Shown here piece after piece: positions 63,522 through 64,000 of a stretch of DNA of 64,000 nt. Positions within the stretch are counted from its first letter, which is position 1; each line of letters begins with the position of its first letter. This DNA comes from Bog-473 sp963828505 (GTDB taxonomy: Bacteria > Actinomycetota > Acidimicrobiia > Acidimicrobiales > RAAP-2). A program made the position numbers and the translations under genes. The stretch covers positions 62,001-126,000 of the forward strand of contig CAWHFM010000019.1 of assembly GCA_963828505.1 (NCBI GenBank), read 5' to 3'. The notes under the pieces are model-generated. The model was not told the origin of the DNA and did no database searches. It worked only from the letters and a program-made list of their open reading frames with translations.

Positions 63522-64000
63522 CTGAAGCCGTCTACAACAAGCGAGTTGCCGCAACCGCGAGGGCCTCTGAGCGAGTGGCTACTCGCCGTTTTGCAGGGCC
63601 GGATCGAAGACTTCTCACCCCCGGAGGGTCCCGCCTTCTCGTCCTTCACCGACGAAGATGTCCAGCTCGCACTCTACTGCTGCTACGAGCTGCACTATCT
63701 CGGATTCACTGGGGTCTCTGACGAGTGGGAGTGGGAGCCACGTCTGCTCCACTTCCGGCGTGATCTCGAGCGTGGTTTCGAACGCAGCCTGCGCTCGGAG
63801 CTTCCACGTTCGTGCATCGAAGTCGACATCGAACACGACCTGCTCGCCTTAAGCGACACCAGCGGGTTCTCCTTGTCGGCCTGGTTGCTCGAGCACGGCC
63901 ACCGTGGGCACGCACAGGAATTTGCCATCCACCGCTCTGGGTACCAGCTGAAAGAGGCTGATCCGCATACGTGGGCGATTCCTCGCCTGAGCGGCCACGC
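63522..64000 (+). CDS. Iron-containing redox enzyme family protein (5' part, runs off the window)
   Basis: 159 codons visible. Family-like sequence PQPRGPLSEWLLAVLQGRIE, FTDEDVQLALYCCYELHYLG, SDEWEWEPRLLHFRRDLERG, YQLKEADPHTWAIPRLSG: a heme-oxygenase-like helical di-iron family found widely in actinobacteria. The frame opens at the TGA at 63507-63509. There is no ATG or GTG: CTG 63522 has GGGAG seven bases upstream and is used here; TTG 63549 is an alternative. The iron ligands lie mostly beyond the end. Confidence 0.75.
   Translation, partial: MKPSTTSELPQPRGPLSEWLLAVLQGRIEDFSPPEGPAFSSFTDEDVQLALYCCYELHYLGFTGVSDEWEWEPRLLHFRRDLERGFERSLRSELPRSCIEVDIEHDLLALSDTSGFSLSAWLLEHGHRGHAQEFAIHRSGYQLKEADPHTWAIPRLSGH

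Overview
The window looks like chromosomal DNA from a high-GC actinobacterium, most plausibly of the class Acidimicrobiia. The signs are a SigR/RsrA-type sigma and zinc anti-sigma pair, a CYP142-like P450, CarD, DisA, an actinobacterial folate-pantothenate-NAD gene order, many GTG starts with ATGA/GTGA overlaps, and a secreted protein carrying tandem DGGVF..FYGSMGG repeats that I associate with Acidimicrobiia. The taxonomic call is an inference.

Bases 1-27000 are dense, conserved core genome. From the left: the end of a zinc/manganese ABC importer (ATPase and binding protein), an SDR and a steroid-type P450, sigR-rsrA, and a metalloprotease. A long co-directional run follows: tilS-hpt (one open frame), folE, folP, a phosphatase-like protein lacking its catalytic Cys, folB, folK, a DUF2520 protein, panC, panD, nadB, nadC and coaX. 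Two paralogous small secreted proteins, a polyprenyl diphosphate synthase, clpC, a GNAT, a nuclease-like protein, disA, carD, ispD, ispF, rlmB, mscL and tRNA-Thr complete it. clpC and mscL each carry a one-base frameshift in otherwise perfect genes, which looks more like sequence error than decay.

Bases 27000-34000 hold a small mobilizable element or its remains: a tyrosine recombinase, a MobF/TrwC relaxase-helicase, a second broken copy of the recombinase C-terminus, and a broken excisionase-like gene. Bases 34000-47500 are a mosaic of accessory genes and debris. There is a frameshifted APH-type kinase, a nucleotidyltransferase, an ECF sigma factor fused to a bifunctional-nuclease (DUF151) domain, and a PhyH dioxygenase gene split by an IS66-type element whose ends and 8-bp target duplication can be read. 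An IS256-type element, a neocarzinostatin-like secreted protein with a 40-bp tandem repeat upstream, fragments of IS21 and IS630 elements, and a HAD hydrolase follow.

Bases 47500-64000 form a stress-type region: a large catalase, a J-domain protein, and a compact operon made of an ECF sigma factor, a zinc-finger anti-sigma protein fused to an Asp23-like domain, a mini membrane protein, two Asp23-type proteins and two membrane-anchor proteins. After it come the ScyD/repeat secreted protein (with a predicted perfect three-way-junction sequence upstream), a ferritin-like helical protein, a Rieske-membrane fusion, DUF5670-like and CsbD-like small proteins, and the start of an iron-containing redox enzyme. 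Several decayed genes lie between them, including a broken paralogue of the HAD hydrolase.

The most notable items are the sigma/anti-sigma/Asp23 operon, the sigma-DUF151 fusion, the Cys-less phosphatase in the folate operon, the three-way-junction sequence, and two neighbouring genes each disrupted by a short tandem duplication.
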